From Prevotellaceae bacterium (lineage in GTDB: Bacteria; Bacteroidota; Bacteroidia; Bacteroidales; UBA932), in NCBI GenBank assembly GCA_031257655.1, contig JAIROF010000219.1:1-10376 (forward strand): a stretch of DNA of 10,376 nt, in the 5' to 3' direction. The translations under genes and the position numbers were made by a program. Position 1 is the first letter of the stretch. Each line of letters begins with the position of its first letter. Positions 1 through 6,553 of the stretch are shown here, piece after piece. The notes below the pieces were generated by a model, which searched no databases, had not been told where the DNA came from, and was given only the letters and a program-made list of their open reading frames with translations.

Positions 1-428
1 ACTGAGGTTGTTTTGTTATTAAAATTAGGTGTAACCGAGCGCAGCGAGCTCACGAACACCAAAAATAAGCACGAGTGAGTAAATTAGGTTTTTCGTTCCC
101 TACAATTTATGACACTACCCGCAGGGCGTTGCCCTACGCTAATGCTGGCCGGGCTTTCAGCCCTATAAATCGCCCCCTCTCTACACACACAATTTGTTGC
201 ACAACGCTGATTTTTACCTATTTACGCATTATGTCAATCAAACATGGACACCATCGAAATACGGCGTCCGCATTTCGCGGTAGCGCCCTTGCTCTACTGA
301 TATGAACTGTAATTGGCAGATAATCAAACAGGTATCAATTTTACCAAAAGATTATAAATACGTGATAATCAATAAAATGTATTTTGCATCAGTAGCGTAA
401 GGACATCATCATTGTTTTTAATCTTCGC
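1..428. other. Gene-free region with small hairpins
   Basis: I find no credible gene here. The left part holds short inverted repeats: GGTGT at 28-32 pairs with ACACC at 56-60, followed by the two GGGC hairpins listed separately. The right part, from about 300, is AT-rich and has no recognisable promoter. The only open frame of any length, on the plus strand at 75-305, runs straight through the hairpins and has no domain-like composition, so I treat it as chance. The region lies downstream of the last gene of the minus-strand cluster and may mark its end. Confidence 0.6.
123..163. repeat. Paired GGGC hairpins, repeat-like
   Basis: Two small perfect hairpins stand side by side. AGGGC at 123-127 pairs with GCCCT at 131-135 around a GTT loop, and GGGCT at 151-155 pairs with AGCCC at 159-163 around TTC. 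Paired GC-rich mini-hairpins of this form are typical of dispersed extragenic (REP-like) elements. That it is dispersed in this genome is inference, because only one copy is visible here. Confidence 0.4.
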
Positions 429-449
429 CCCTGCGGTTTTTTCGCAGGG
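429..449 (-). terminator. Hairpin after the last methyltransferase
   Basis: CCCTGCG at 429-435 pairs perfectly with CGCAGGG at 443-449 around a 7-nt loop. It lies about 20 nt beyond the stop codon of the minus-strand methyltransferase gene. No long U-tract follows on the minus strand, so it is at best an imperfect intrinsic terminator. Its position at the end of the gene cluster is the main reason for the call. Confidence 0.4.
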
Positions 450-469
450 AGAAAGGTTTTCCGCCGCCC

Positions 470-1243
470 CTACTGCGAAAGCGTTTCCGCCGCTGCCTTT
501 CGCGCTACGATGAGGTAGTTGGCTGGGGCGCGGCGCAGGGGGATCAGGGCGTCGAGGGCTACGGCCAGCGCGTTGCCGATGGCTACGATAGGGGCGAATA
601 TCAGCGCCTTGCCGGGCGAAAAGGTGACGGCGGAGGTGCGGAGGTCGTAGCGATTTTTGCACACCAGCAGGAGGTTGAGGCTGAGGGCCGCGCCGGTGAA
701 GAGGTATCCTGCTGGGCGGTAGGCCGCGAGCTCGAAGCCGGCGCGGCGCAGCAGCTCGGCTACGTGGTAGGGCGAAAGGCGGCAGCGGTCGTTGTCGCCG
801 GCGGCGGGCATGCCCCAGGGCGTGGTGAGCAAAAGGGTGGCGCCAGGGGCGGCGTGCGCCGCCAGCCGGTCGAGGTAGCGCTGGGGGTTGTCCACCTCCA
901 TGAGCACCTGAAAGGAAAGCAGGAGGGTGGCCTGCGGAACGCCGGGGGGGATGCCGCCGTCGGGCGCAAGGGGGACGCGGCGGACGTTGGCGGCATCGGG
1001 CAGGCGGCGGAGCTGATCGGGGAAGTCGAGGGCGTAGTAAACGTCTACGCGGGGAGCTATCCACGGGTAGTAGGGCAGCTTGCCGCAGCCGTAGTCGAGC
1101 GCAACGCGGGGAGCGCCGGAGGATGGCCGGGCGTAGCGCTTCACCCAGCGGATGAGCGACCGCGTAAAAAGCCAGTTCCACGCCAAGATGGTGTGGCGGG
1201 GGTGCTTGCCGTAGAGGAGGCGGATGATGACTTTAAGGTTCAT
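470..1243 (-). CDS. Class I SAM-dependent methyltransferase
   Basis: The gene encodes 257 residues. The glycine-rich SAM-binding motif I is seen as ALDYGCGK at residues 48-55, with an acidic strand-2 end in YYALDFPD at 70-76. Later core strands appear as TLLLSFQVLMEV (106-117) and GATLLLTTPWG (134-144), the layout of the type 11/12 methyltransferase superfamily. A hydrophobic stretch at about 212-235 may bring it to the membrane. It is the last gene of the minus-strand cluster, 18 nt after the MNT gene and close to polysaccharide genes, so methylation of a glycan or a lipid-linked precursor is the likely role. The substrate cannot be read from sequence. A C7 run in the coding strand (plus-strand G7 at 944-950) lies inside the gene, but the frame is intact. 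The start is the ATG at 1243; no Shine-Dalgarno site is evident. Confidence 0.85.
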   Translation of the reverse strand: MNLKVIIRLLYGKHPRHTILAWNWLFTRSLIRWVKRYARPSSGAPRVALDYGCGKLPYYPWIAPRVDVYYALDFPDQLRRLPDAANVRRVPLAPDGGIPPGVPQATLLLSFQVLMEVDNPQRYLDRLAAHAAPGATLLLTTPWGMPAAGDNDRCRLSPYHVAELLRRAGFELAAYRPAGYLFTGAALSLNLLLVCKNRYDLRTSAVTFSPGKALIFAPIVAIGNALAVALDALIPLRRAPANYLIVARKAAAETLSQ

Positions 1244-1257
1244 GAGGTATGAGGTAT
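1242..1257 (-). repeat. 7-bp tandem repeat at the methyltransferase start
   Basis: The plus-strand unit ATGAGGT occurs twice in a row (1242-1248 and 1249-1255), followed by AT. The repeat overlaps the methyltransferase start codon and fills nearly all of the 18-nt gap behind the MNT gene, so a change in copy number would alter the 5' leader. Two other start codons in the window also have short tandem repeats beside them. Confidence 0.6.
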
Positions 1258-1261
1258 TTAT

Positions 1262-1576
1262 TTATACTTCTACGCCGGTTCGTTGAATTTCGCTGAGGAA
1301 GCCGGCGTAGTCCGTATCGCGAGCAATCACCACAGGCGAAATCCTGATGTCAATCCGGCGGGCTATTTTCCACAGCAGCGGCTCGGTATCCAGGATGCTG
1401 TAGCGCTCGTTGAGGTGGTCGACCACCAGCGCTATGTCAATATCGCTGTGCTCGTGCGGCGTGCCCTTGGCGTACGAGCCAAAGAGGTAGCACTTCTCAA
1501 AGGCTACCGGAAATGATTTGCTGACCAAATCCTTGTACGCTCTTGCTTTTTCTACAATAGCTTCTCTTTTATCCAT
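1262..1576 (-). CDS. MNT-domain nucleotidyltransferase (antitoxin-like)
   Basis: The gene encodes 104 residues of the minimal nucleotidyltransferase (DNA polymerase beta-like) fold. The hallmark GS-X10-DxD pattern is seen as GSYAKG at about residues 33-38 and SDIDIALV at 44-51, with a third acidic position in RRIDIRI near 75. In known HEPN/MNT pairs the MNT partner acts as antitoxin, in studied cases by adding AMP to the HEPN toxin. Here its start overlaps the 3' end of the HEPN gene by 25 nt, the usual toxin-first coupling of this module. The length is normal for the family. The catalytic residues look intact, so activity is plausible. The target and reaction in this organism are inferred from the family. 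Confidence 0.88.
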   Translation of the reverse strand: MDKREAIVEKARAYKDLVSKSFPVAFEKCYLFGSYAKGTPHEHSDIDIALVVDHLNERYSILDTEPLLWKIARRIDIRISPVVIARDTDYAGFLSEIQRTGVEV

Positions 1577-1948
1577 TGCTGTACTCTTTTTGTGTCCTCC
1601 ATAATAGCCCGGCAGCGCGAAGCGGTCAGCTCCTTTGCCAGCTCTTTCCTGTAGTCGGGGTAGCGTGCCCGGATGTTTAGCGGGTTTAGCCGATCTATGA
1701 AATCCTTTTGCTCCTCCGAGAGCAAGGCGTAAAAACCGCCCCTAACTGCCAAGTAGGGTAACTCGTGCGTAAACGGTGGCACTTCGTCTTTTAGCTTGGT
1801 GTAGCAGCCTTTGAATATCTTTTCTACTACCTGATGGCACATAAACCCCACGTATAAGAAGCGCTTCTCGCGAAGCATAATCTCCGCCACTTCCAAATCT
1901 TCATCCGAAAGCTCTACCCAATTATTGTACCTTTTCGCTGTTTGTCAT
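1552..1948 (-). CDS. HEPN-domain protein (toxin-like), 5' end frameshifted
   Basis: The open frame encodes a small helical HEPN protein of the PF05168 type. YNNWVELSDEDLEVAE is its typical first helix, followed by GFMCHQVVEKIFKG and the late motif LNPLNIRARYPDY. The frame has no ATG: the only formal start inside it is TTG at 1896, which would cut away half of the first helix. The ATG at 1948 lies one base out of frame and would give MTNSEK before meeting a stop. Removing one A from the A4 run (plus strand T4 at 1932-1935) joins the frames into MTNSERYNNWVELS, a normal HEPN start. This may be a real mutation, a slippage switch or a sequencing error. The RX4-6H RNase motif of HepT-like toxins is not present. 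It overlaps the MNT gene and forms a toxin-antitoxin-like pair with it. Confidence 0.8.
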
Positions 1949-1969
1949 AATGTAAAATGTTTTTCGGGG

Positions 1970-2001
1970 CAAATTTAAGCATTATCTTTTACTCATACAA
2001 C
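1970..2001 (-). promoter_or_regulatory. Bacteroidota-type promoter for the HEPN/MNT pair
   Basis: Read on the minus strand, TAAATTTG (1977-1970) matches the -7 consensus TAnnTTTG exactly. Exactly 20 nt upstream is GTTG (2001-1998), three of four bases of the -33 TTTG box. The predicted transcript would begin roughly 15 nt before the ATG at 1948, which supports that ATG as the original HEPN start. The -33 box overlaps the end of the pyruvyl transferase gene. Confidence 0.5.
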
Positions 2002-3126
2002 CGATAGAGCGTCGAGGTAGGTTTCCCTGTACCGGGTTACTACTGCGGCGTCGAGCACAAAGGGTTCGCCGTCGAAGCGCGGGGGTGCGGCGGGGCTTTC
2101 CTGCAGGGCCATGTAGCGGCTGCGGTAGCGCTCTTCGCCGCCTATCTGCCGGATGAATCCTGCAATTTTCCCCTTTGCGGGGTCGGTGTAGTCGAGTATG
2201 AGGTTGCGGCCGTTGAGCACGGTTTGCAGCACCACGGCGTGGAAGCGCATGCCGATGCAGAGGTCGGCGCACCGAAACCGCTCCAGGGTTTGGCAGAGGG
2301 TGAGGGGCTCATTCTGCACGGTTACGCCGGGGTTTTGCAGCTCCCTGCACAGGTGGTTGAGGAAGTAGCGGTCGTCGCCGCCTACGCCGAAGCAGTGCAT
2401 GGGCAGCAGGAGGGTTTTTCTTCCGGCGCACAGGCGGCTTACCGCGTCTTTCACCGCGCAGTTCACGGCCTGAGCGCTGACGTGCCGACCAACGCTGTAC
2501 TCTTCGGGGAAGCTGCGCAGGCAGGCCACCACGGCGTCGTCCTTTTCGGGGGCGGGAGAGGCTTGGGCGTAGCGGATGGCGGCAAACACGGCGGGGTCGA
2601 TGGCGGCGGTAGCGGCGGCGGCGGCGGCGCCTGCGATGCGCGTGCATTCGTCCAGCGAGAGGCGGTCTCTAAGGATGCAGCCGTCGGCGGCGCGGAGGAT
2701 GGCGGCCAGGGAGCGCTCGTATATTTTTCGGCGCATGGGGCCTACGCCGCATCCCAGCACGAGGGTGCGCCGGCGGAGCTGCCTTGCGCGGGCAAAGGCG
2801 TACTCTACCATGAAGAGGCTGGGCATGCCCATCAGGGGGCCTCCGCCCATGACGAGCAGGTCGCAGCGGCGAATGGCGGCGTTGAGCTCCTGCGGCTTCT
2901 GAACGTCGAAAATGGGGACGTCCAGCTGCGGGTTGCCGGCGCACAGGCGGAGGAAGGGGAGGTCTTCGCTCTGCGTGCGGCGCGTGTAAAAGGGGTACAT
3001 GGAGCCCAGCGATACCTCAAAGCCGTCCGTAAAGCTTTCGCCAAAAAGGGAAAGCAGGCCGGCGAGAATTGCCCTGTCGCCCGTTGTTTCGGTGCCGTAC
3101 CATCCTACTATTGCTATTCTTGCCAT
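1993..3126 (-). CDS. Polysaccharide pyruvyl transferase family protein
   Basis: The gene encodes 377 residues of the PF04230 (CsaB/WcaK-like) family, which transfers pyruvate from phosphoenolpyruvate to sugars of cell-wall or extracellular polymers. The N-terminal strand-loop IVGWYGTETTGDRAIL (6-21) is characteristic, as are LLVMGGGPLMG (90-100), LVLGCGVGPM (122-131) and the conserved CIGMRFHAVVLQ (290-301). The start is the ATG at 3126, where homology begins; it overlaps the 3' end of the radical SAM gene by 13 nt, suggesting translational coupling. An alanine run at about 168-175 comes from GCC codon repeats (plus strand near 2612-2628). Some family members are not pyruvyl transferases, so the exact donor and acceptor are inferred. 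Base composition is very GC-rich. Confidence 0.85.
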   Translation of the reverse strand: MARIAIVGWYGTETTGDRAILAGLLSLFGESFTDGFEVSLGSMYPFYTRRTQSEDLPFLRLCAGNPQLDVPIFDVQKPQELNAAIRRCDLLVMGGGPLMGMPSLFMVEYAFARARQLRRRTLVLGCGVGPMRRKIYERSLAAILRAADGCILRDRLSLDECTRIAGAAAAAATAAIDPAVFAAIRYAQASPAPEKDDAVVACLRSFPEEYSVGRHVSAQAVNCAVKDAVSRLCAGRKTLLLPMHCFGVGGDDRYFLNHLCRELQNPGVTVQNEPLTLCQTLERFRCADLCIGMRFHAVVLQTVLNGRNLILDYTDPAKGKIAGFIRQIGGEERYRSRYMALQESPAAPPRFDGEPFVLDAAVVTRYRETYLDALSVV

Positions 3127-4349
3127 GCTGTTGATGCTGTTGATGCTGATGCTTGTCCTTGTGCCGGCGCCGGTACTTGTGCCGGCGCTGTTTTGCTTTT
3201 TTGCCGAAAGCCTTGCAGCGGGCTGAGCCTCTGGGCTGCCGTTTGCAGCCTTACGCGCGCGGCCGCCATCAGGTAGCTTACCCACACGGCGGGCTTGAGC
3301 AGCGCGGCGGCAAATTGGAGGGCGCCGCCCGGGGTGGGGAAGATGATGTAGTGCCCGCAGGCGGCGCAGCGCTCCCGGAGCGCCTGTTCGGCGCGGGCAA
3401 AGGCGCCGCTCCGCAGCAGCTCTTGGGGGGATGCGCTGCGCAGGCTGCCCACCCGCTCGCTGGCCACGGCGCAGAGGTAGAGGTCGAGGTTTTCGGTGAT
3501 GGTGAGGTCGCTGCGCAGGTAGTTGCACCCGGCGAGCCTTTTGCGTCCGCCGCTGAGCAGGTAGCGAAAGGTGAGGTATGCCCGCAGGCGCGCCTTCAGG
3601 CCGTTTGCCTTATCCTTGAAGCGGGCAAAGAAGAGCTCTGCGGCGAGCATGGCGGTGCGCTCGCTGCTCAGGAGGTCGAAGCTGTGGTCGTCGAAGTTGT
3701 GGAGCCTCTTGTTGGGCACGGCGGGGTGGTACCACGCGGCTACCTGCAGGCGATCGAGGAAGGCGGACGTTTCTGCCACGCGCGCCACGTTGCGGGCGGA
3801 GAGGGTAACGCCGGCCTCCAGCACGTCGCAGTAGCGGCTTTGGCGCGCCTGCACCTCGCGGAGGGTGTGCGCCGTTTTGTCGAAGGTGGGCGCTCCCCGC
3901 ACGCTGTTGTGCACGTCGCCCACGCCGTCCACGGAGATGGTGAGGTGCACCCGCACGCCGCGCGCCGCGCACTTTGCCTTGAGGGTCTCCATCATCGCCA
4001 GGACTTTTGCGGTGTGGACGCCGTTGGAGATGACGTATATGCGCTTTAGCCTTTTGAGCGTCAGGAGGCTGTCTGCCAGCTCGCCGGGCGCAGGGTGCAG
4101 GGACGGCTCGCCGCCGTTTACGCCTACCGAGTGAACGCTGGAGAAGAACGGGTCTTGCAGGATGCTCTTGAGGGCTTCGGGGTCGACGTCTTCGCGCGGT
4201 GCGCGGGTTTTCCACACGCCGCAGGTGATGCAGCGGGAGTTGCACCTGCCGGTGATGGGCAGCTGGAGCACGCGCGGCCGGATGCGGCGCTTTAGCGCGC
4301 TTTGAACGAAAATGCCAAGCGTAAAGTCTAATAGTCGTAGTATGCTCAT
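3114..4349 (-). CDS. Radical SAM protein with SPASM-like C-terminal cysteines
   Basis: The gene encodes 411 residues. The iron-sulfur motif CX3CX2C is seen at C36, C40 and C43 (CNSRCITC), with NGGEP at 78-82 as the SAM-binding segment. Four further cysteines (C275, C293, and the C328/C331 pair) resemble a SPASM or twitch auxiliary cluster. Reaction and substrate are unknown. SPASM proteins modify peptides, sugars or enzymes, and the neighbours point to glycan assembly or decoration. After about residue 383 the protein ends in a low-complexity Ala/Pro/Gln/Ser/Thr tail encoded by short DNA repeats, and this tail overlaps the start of the pyruvyl transferase gene. The ATG at 4349 opens a normal hydrophobic helix ahead of the cluster. 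A 63-bp repeat lies 15 nt upstream, and I see no consensus promoter there. Confidence 0.85.
   Translation of the reverse strand: MSILRLLDFTLGIFVQSALKRRIRPRVLQLPITGRCNSRCITCGVWKTRAPREDVDPEALKSILQDPFFSSVHSVGVNGGEPSLHPAPGELADSLLTLKRLKRIYVISNGVHTAKVLAMMETLKAKCAARGVRVHLTISVDGVGDVHNSVRGAPTFDKTAHTLREVQARQSRYCDVLEAGVTLSARNVARVAETSAFLDRLQVAAWYHPAVPNKRLHNFDDHSFDLLSSERTAMLAAELFFARFKDKANGLKARLRAYLTFRYLLSGGRKRLAGCNYLRSDLTITENLDLYLCAVASERVGSLRSASPQELLRSGAFARAEQALRERCAACGHYIIFPTPGGALQFAAALLKPAVWVSYLMAAARVRLQTAAQRLSPLQGFRQKSKTAPAQVPAPAQGQASASTASTAWQE
3125..3155 (-). repeat. 9-bp tandem repeat at the pyruvyl transferase start
   Basis: The plus-strand unit ATGCTGTTG occurs at 3125-3133 and 3134-3142, followed by partial copies ATGCTG (3143-3148) and ATGCTTG (3149-3155). 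It spans the start codon of the pyruvyl transferase gene and also encodes the Ser/Thr/Ala-rich end of the radical SAM protein. Because the unit is nine bases, a change in copy number would keep the radical SAM frame while lengthening or shortening its tail and the leader of the next gene. Confidence 0.6.
3158..3188. repeat. 13-bp direct repeat in the radical SAM tail
   Basis: CTTGTGCCGGCGC occurs at 3158-3170 and again at 3176-3188, an 18-bp period. It encodes the repeated Ala/Pro/Gln residues near the C-terminus of the radical SAM protein. The period is a multiple of three, so the duplication kept the frame. With the adjoining 9-bp repeat it forms a 64-bp low-complexity block. Confidence 0.55.
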
Positions 4350-4364
4350 ATTTTTATCTGCTCT

Positions 4365-4427
4365 CCCTAACGGCTCACCCTAAATGGGGTTGAAGCGCTG
4401 TTAAGGTGAGGGTTTGTATTCAATATT
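4365..4427. repeat. Direct repeat copy 1 (left side of the ATPase/RloB cassette)
   Basis: This 63-bp segment begins with 19 bases (4365-4383) and ends with 23 bases (4405-4427) identical to those of a 64-bp segment at 6605-6668 in the same orientation. The middle 21-22 bases differ. CTCACC and GGTGAG within it are inverted, so it can fold weakly. It lies 15 nt upstream of the radical SAM start codon. The two copies bracket the ATPase/RloB pair. Confidence 0.75.
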
Positions 4428-4522
4428 CAGCTTTCGCAAGCTGTTTAAATTCTGTAAGACCTCCCCCCTACCCCACCCTCGAAAGGAGCTATACCCGCTT
4501 CTGCAAGTCCCGCAGGGGGTTT
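4428..4522. other. Hairpin and G-rich spacer behind rloB
   Basis: CAGCTT at 4428-4433 pairs with AAGCTG at 4438-4443 around TCGC. It could help end the minus-strand rloB transcript, but no U-tract follows on that strand. Positions 4460-4480 are pure pyrimidine apart from two A on the plus strand, giving a minus strand with G3, G4 and G6 runs. No gene is present. Confidence 0.35.
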
Positions 4523-5116
4523 TTAGAGGTTACCTTTACTCATCATCAAAACCTCAAACGCCTTGTAAACATTGCTGTATGCCCCCGCATCGTCCGTATA
4601 TTTCCTCGCTCTCTGTATCGCAAGCTCCAACTTGTTATCTGCGCACAGCTTCCTCACCCATCCTTCTTTTTCAAGAAATTTCGCTGCCTTTTCATACTCC
4701 TGAAGGTATCTCCTCAATGCAAGCTCCGCTTCCTTTGCGTCCTTAAAATGACGGCTGGTATCCAGATAGTGCAGCAGAAACCAAAATTCAATGGAGGGCA
4801 GGCTCGTGCAGAGCAGCAGATTTTTATGGTTTCTGTACTTGTTTTGCAGCTGCTCAAGCCGTTTTTTTTCGCTTTCGTTGCGGAGCGAAACATCCGCATC
4901 GAACACGCAAATCACAAATACGTCGCTCCGCAACAAATCTTCTATCGTTTTCCTCATGGCTGCAATGCCGGTATTGCCGAAAAAGCGAGGCTTGACAATG
5001 CAGCGAAATCCTGCTATCTGCTTGATATGAGAAAAATAGTATTGCTCCGTAATGCCTTCGCCGATAACGTATATCCCGGATTTCGGCTCCCGTATTTTTT
5101 GTTTCCGTCCGCCCAT
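4523..5116 (-). CDS. rloB: RloB-family protein (TOPRIM-like nuclease candidate)
   Basis: The gene encodes 197 residues with the RloB layout. The early acidic motif IGEGITE lies at 18-24 (E20 the likely metal ligand), VFDAD at 71-75 matches the DxD motif of the TOPRIM fold, and PSIEFWFLLHYL at 107-118 and SNVYKAFEVL at 181-190 are typical of RloB. RloB genes sit next to an AAA ATPase (RloA) in restriction-linked loci, and related pairs include the AbiL abortive-infection system. Here the ATPase gene ends 5 nt upstream, so the two are almost certainly co-transcribed. Both acidic motifs look intact, so the protein is probably a functional metal-dependent nuclease, but this is inferred. An A8 run in the coding strand (plus strand T8 at 4862-4869) is a possible slippage site; the frame is open. 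Confidence 0.85.
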   Translation of the reverse strand: MGGRKQKIREPKSGIYVIGEGITEQYYFSHIKQIAGFRCIVKPRFFGNTGIAAMRKTIEDLLRSDVFVICVFDADVSLRNESEKKRLEQLQNKYRNHKNLLLCTSLPSIEFWFLLHYLDTSRHFKDAKEAELALRRYLQEYEKAAKFLEKEGWVRKLCADNKLELAIQRARKYTDDAGAYSNVYKAFEVLMMSKGNL

Positions 5117-5121
5117 AGCGT

Positions 5122-6411
5122 TTAGATATTGGGTATTGCGCCAAACTTGCCGTATTGGTATGCTTTTTGTAAGGAGGCAATGCGATTAAGCCCCTTAAAG
5201 TCCGCCAGCGAATACAGCTCGGTCGCGCCGTTTTCTTTCTTGTCGGTAAACCAGATGCTATCCTTCCGCAACAGGTCGTCTTTGTCCAGAAGCCCATCAT
5301 AGTGGGTGGTCAGGAGCAGCTGCGATTGGCCTTTTTGCTTCAGAAAATCTTCAATGATAAGCTCCACCAACTTGGGATGCAGGGACGATTCTATTTCGTC
5401 TATCGCCAAAAAAGCGTTGTTCGCCACGGTTTCCCGAATGGCGCTTGCCAGGCCGAGGGTTCGCATCGTGCCGGCCGACTGCAACCCTTTTCCCATCGCA
5501 TAAAATTCACTGTCCCCGCTTTTACCGACAATTTTATGCTCAAGCGTTGTTCTGGTAAGCCTGATGGTTCGCTCCTTTTTTAGCCGTTCCCTTTCGCCAT
5601 TCGGTAAGCCGGTTGCCCCGCTTAGCAGGGCCGAAAGCATATCGTCCGGCACGTTTTCTTCTATTTTTTCCGTATGGATGCCGGTAATATTGTAATCGGC
5701 CTTATTCAGAAAGGTTAATATGTCTTTTTTGATGGATTCATTCTTTGCCATCATTTCTTCCGCAAAATCGACAAGGCGCGTATTCGGCCCAATAGAGGGC
5801 AACGCGTACTGCGATTTCATCCATTGTATAGCCTTGTCTACTTCCGGAACAGCAACATTCACCCTGCTATAAGCCGCAAAGAGGGACATGTTCGGCAGGC
5901 ATTTTACGGTTATTTCGTCTTTGGCCGGCTGGCTGATTCTGACCTTTTTTGCGTTAAAGGTTATCGCCGAAACATCTCCGTTGAGCTTGCGGTCAAAAAT
6001 AAGGGCGGGTTGTGTTCCCGGATAGACAAGCAGCTTTTCGGAGGCAACATTTTTCTTGTCCAGCACAAGCGAGTACAAATACTTTACGCCTTTCGTGTAG
6101 AACGTTAAAGAAAATACGGATGTCTCCTGCGGGGTTTCCTTATCCAGCAGGAACGGAACAACACCCGTCGGCTCATCCTTATCTTCCGGTACGCCGAACC
6201 AGAAATTCCTGAGAAAATCAAAAGCATTCAGCAAATTACTTTTTCCGGAAGCATTTGCCCCATATACAATGGCTAACCGTAAAATCCGAGCATTAGGCGC
6301 CGCTTCTACTACCTGATAATCTTCAAATGATTTATCCCTGGTCGCCTCAAAGCTGAATGCTACTTCGCCTTTGAACGAGAGAAAATTCTTTACCTTTAAT
6401 TCAAGTATCAT
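5122..6411 (-). CDS. AAA family ATPase partner of RloB (RloA/AbiLi-like)
   Basis: The gene encodes 429 residues of an ABC/SMC-like AAA ATPase (AAA_15/AAA_21 type). ELKVKNFLSFK opens the protein, Walker A is GANASGKS at 51-58, a signature-like segment KGLQSAGTMRTLGL lies at 308-321, Walker B is AFLAIDEIESSLHP at 333-346 and a switch histidine sits in LLLTTHYD at 366-373. This is the ATPase of OLD-like and RloAB-like defence pairs, in which it is thought to sense invasion and control the nuclease partner. I chose the ATG at 6411 because homology starts there. A longer in-frame start at 6489 would lie upstream of the promoter boxes at 6446-6477. The RloB gene follows after 5 nt. All ATPase motifs appear intact. 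Confidence 0.88.
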   Translation of the reverse strand: MILELKVKNFLSFKGEVAFSFEATRDKSFEDYQVVEAAPNARILRLAIVYGANASGKSNLLNAFDFLRNFWFGVPEDKDEPTGVVPFLLDKETPQETSVFSLTFYTKGVKYLYSLVLDKKNVASEKLLVYPGTQPALIFDRKLNGDVSAITFNAKKVRISQPAKDEITVKCLPNMSLFAAYSRVNVAVPEVDKAIQWMKSQYALPSIGPNTRLVDFAEEMMAKNESIKKDILTFLNKADYNITGIHTEKIEENVPDDMLSALLSGATGLPNGERERLKKERTIRLTRTTLEHKIVGKSGDSEFYAMGKGLQSAGTMRTLGLASAIRETVANNAFLAIDEIESSLHPKLVELIIEDFLKQKGQSQLLLTTHYDGLLDKDDLLRKDSIWFTDKKENGATELYSLADFKGLNRIASLQKAYQYGKFGAIPNI

Positions 6412-6445
6412 ATTGCGCTTACTTTTAAAATCGTCAATTTTATCG

Positions 6446-6477
6446 CAAAGATAAGATGTAAAATCCGCGCAGGCAAA
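6446..6477 (-). promoter_or_regulatory. Bacteroidota-type promoter for the ATPase/RloB pair
   Basis: On the minus strand, TTTG (6477-6474) is followed after 20 nt by TATCTTTG (6453-6446), an exact match to the TTTG and TAnnTTTG boxes used by the main sigma factor of Bacteroidota. Transcription would begin roughly 25-30 nt before the ATG at 6411. The defence-like pair can therefore be expressed independently of the surrounding glycan operon. Confidence 0.65.
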
Positions 6478-6553
6478 TTTTATTTCCAAAAAAAATGCAT
6501 AAATGTGTCATTTTTACAAGATAAACACCTATTCAAAGGTGTGGAATATTTCT

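Noticed and set aside
33..48. A short ColE1-origin-like string (ACCGAGCGCAGCGAG)
   Set aside because: The match is about 15 bases, with nothing else of a ColE1 origin nearby. It is better explained by a small hairpin.
75..305. 76-residue plus-strand frame
   Set aside because: It reads through hairpin repeats and has no domain-like pattern; most likely chance translation of repeat DNA.
2224..3276. Long plus-strand frame of 350 residues opposite the pyruvyl transferase gene
   Set aside because: Antisense shadow of GC-rich coding DNA with no recognisable motif. The same applies to 3153-4049, 764-1252, 6869-7312 and the minus-strand frame at 369-1181.
3127..3528. Upstream in-frame extension of the pyruvyl transferase gene to a 511-residue frame
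   Set aside because: The extra residues are Pro/Arg/Ala-rich out-of-frame translation of the radical SAM gene. Family similarity begins at the ATG at 3126.
4460..4480. Possible G-quadruplex on the minus strand
   Set aside because: There are only three long G runs plus a GG, so four three-base tracts with normal loops are not clearly available. No functional context supports it.
4501..4525. Plus-strand hairpin followed by a T run, terminator-like
   Set aside because: The stem is only four or five pairs and no plus-strand gene lies upstream. On the coding strand the T run is on the wrong side.
4406..5125. 239-residue plus-strand frame opposite rloB
   Set aside because: Its composition is that of an antisense reading, and rloB on the other strand has clear family motifs.
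6412..6489. Longer start for the ATPase at 6489
   Set aside because: It lies upstream of the consensus promoter boxes, and the added residues do not resemble the family start, which begins at MILELKVKNF.
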